Positions 62,750-64,000 of a DNA stretch of 64,000 bases are shown here, one piece after another. The stretch is from Sphagnum compactum (taxonomy: Eukaryota; Bryophyta; Sphagnopsida; Sphagnales): NCBI GenBank assembly GCA_965153455.1, contig OZ234501.1, positions 6,634,001 through 6,698,000 of the forward strand, given 5' to 3'. The translations under genes were made by a program, and so were the position numbers. The stretch's first letter is position 1. The number at the start of each line of letters is the position of its first letter. A model generated the notes under the pieces. The model ran no database searches and had not been told where the DNA came from. It was given only the letters and a program-made list of their open reading frames with translations.

Positions 62750-64000
62750 CTCTGCATGTGAGAATGACCACAATTTGGTGTTTACACATGTTCCCTCACA
62801 ATGCCCATTCACATGTGCAACAAAATATTTCAGTGAATGGGAATTTCATTGCGTAAATAACATTGGGAAGGTGTTGGTTCTGTACACCCCAAGCTCCATC
62901 ACTCTCAAGGGTTGGTTGGTACACATGGGTGAGTGGAATAAGGGCTGTTTTTTCCACACTTCGTGTAATAATGGCCTCCATAACCTTGTTTTTTATGAAA
63001 CCTCTTTTTTTCATTTTCAATGTGTGCATGTAGTGGCGTGCAATGGTTGTTGTTAATCGCCACACCAACCAGTCAATCTTACGCCCTCTAAGGCCTTTTG
63101 TATCAAGAGCAAGCCAATGTTTCAACGCACCGTGATATGATTCAATGCTCATTTGGGTGTCTTGGTTGGAATGGGGCACTCTTCAAACACCCACCATCCA
63201 TAATTCTGCAAACATTAACATAATGCACAAAGATGAATAACATTATTACAAAAGAATTTTGAATACTAAACCATGATAAATATTATCACTTACCAAACTG
63301 ATAGTAATAAGTCCAAAAATAATTTGTCTATGCATCACTAGGCCTATGTTTATGGAGGTTTTTTCTCACAACAACCTTCCCACGCTCTTTGAAGTCATCA
63401 ATTGTTTCTCCATGATTGATGGACATGTACATCACATCATGAAGGTCTTTGAGGATTCCACCCCGCACTTCCACATCTTTGATTTTTTCAGTACCACGTA
63501 AGTGCCATGCTTTGAAAACATGGCAACAACAAAGGTAGATGGGAACCTTGTCTATACCCCATATGACCCTAATAAAGACACATATGCAATAAAATCTCCA
63601 TGAGTGGATGGGGTTAGTACAACATAAATGCATTTGAAGTAATCAAGAATTTTATGAAAGATATTAAAAAACATCTATTCCAACGTGACATGTGTGATAA
63701 CATTATATTTTTTAATGGTTTCAACCATTCAATCAAATCCTAAATTGTTTGCCTACTTGTAATGATCCAGGCTAAAGGACACCCGTGAAATGATCATCAA
63801 GCCCCATCAAGGTGAATAGATGGAATTTCATGTCATTTGTGCCAAATGTGGCATCCATAGAAATGGCACCATTGTGACCATATGATAATATGGACTCACA
63901 TTGAGTTGATGTTTGAATACCTATGGTGAATGGGACTTGAATCCCGTTGATTTCACCAACATCTTGGAAAAAGAACACATTTTGGATGTTAGAGAGCCCA
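62750..64000 (-). pseudogene. second MULE transposase remnant, 5' end outside window
   Basis: Minus-strand fragments in order from the window edge are: a core start GHNGAISMDATFGTNDMKFH (about 63838-63897) followed by LFTLMGLDDHFTGVL; a middle segment CHVFKAWHLRGTEKIKDVEV with DLHDVMYMSINHGETIDDFK (about 63330-63530); then HGALKHWLALDTKGLRGRKI and WLVWRLTTTIARHY (about 63000-63145); and a SWIM finger CTCEWAL-GNMCKH (62778-62819). A stop at 62795-62797 lies between the SWIM Cys pair and its CxH, and frames change between segments, so it is inactive. It is related to, but clearly diverged from, the 41.6-43.7 kb copy. Confidence 0.85.

Overview
This window is nuclear DNA from a land plant. The evidence is GT-AG introns, a chloroplast-targeted photosystem subunit with a thylakoid cleavage site, plant-type mitochondrial carriers, an AP2/ERF factor with an EAR repressor motif, TTTAGGG-type telomere-like tracts, and degenerate hAT, Mutator-like and Tourist-like elements. 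I cannot name the species. Compact introns of about 165-360 bp and low-complexity inserts inside otherwise conserved proteins would fit a non-angiosperm lineage (bryophyte, lycophyte or fern), but that is inference.

Layout. 1-8.9 kb is a gene cluster: the 3' part of a DUF1664 coiled-coil membrane protein (+), convergent with a five-exon mitochondrial phosphate carrier (-), which is divergent from a six-exon RNase H1-type gene (+) with a Cauli_VI/viroplasmin-like N-terminal domain. 8.9-28.2 kb is gene-poor and AT-rich; it holds short tandem repeats, a 379-bp Tourist-like MITE and a hAT transposase pseudogene interrupted by a 904-bp insertion. 28.2-30.5 kb carries a three-exon mitochondrial basic amino acid carrier (BAC2 type), with a large GTN-repeat block upstream. 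35.3-36.0 kb carries psbW. 38.0-45.6 kb is a decayed 7.6-kb Mutator-like element with terminal inverted repeats of several hundred bp; inside it lie a minus-strand transposase remnant and a second, inverted copy of the repeat that interrupts the hAT gene. 45.6-57.2 kb has no gene I can support; it holds tandem repeats and ends in a CpG-rich block and a pyrimidine/purine-rich leader. 57.2-58.7 kb holds an intronless ERF repressor gene followed by a degenerate tandem copy of its own 3' end. The last 1.3 kb holds a second Mutator-like transposase remnant running off the edge.

The genes are ordinary housekeeping or regulatory plant genes with no operon-like relation. Two are mitochondrial inner-membrane carriers (phosphate; basic amino acids), one is photosystem II, one is RNA:DNA-hybrid removal, one is transcriptional repression. 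Exon boundaries were worked out by hand from splice signals, reading phase and recalled family conservation; no alignment program was run. I found no clearly new biological system. The most interesting items are the partial tandem duplication of the ERF 3' end that keeps its EAR motif, the twofold internal repeat in the RNase H1 linker, and the nested transposon history shared between 24.4 kb and 39 kb.
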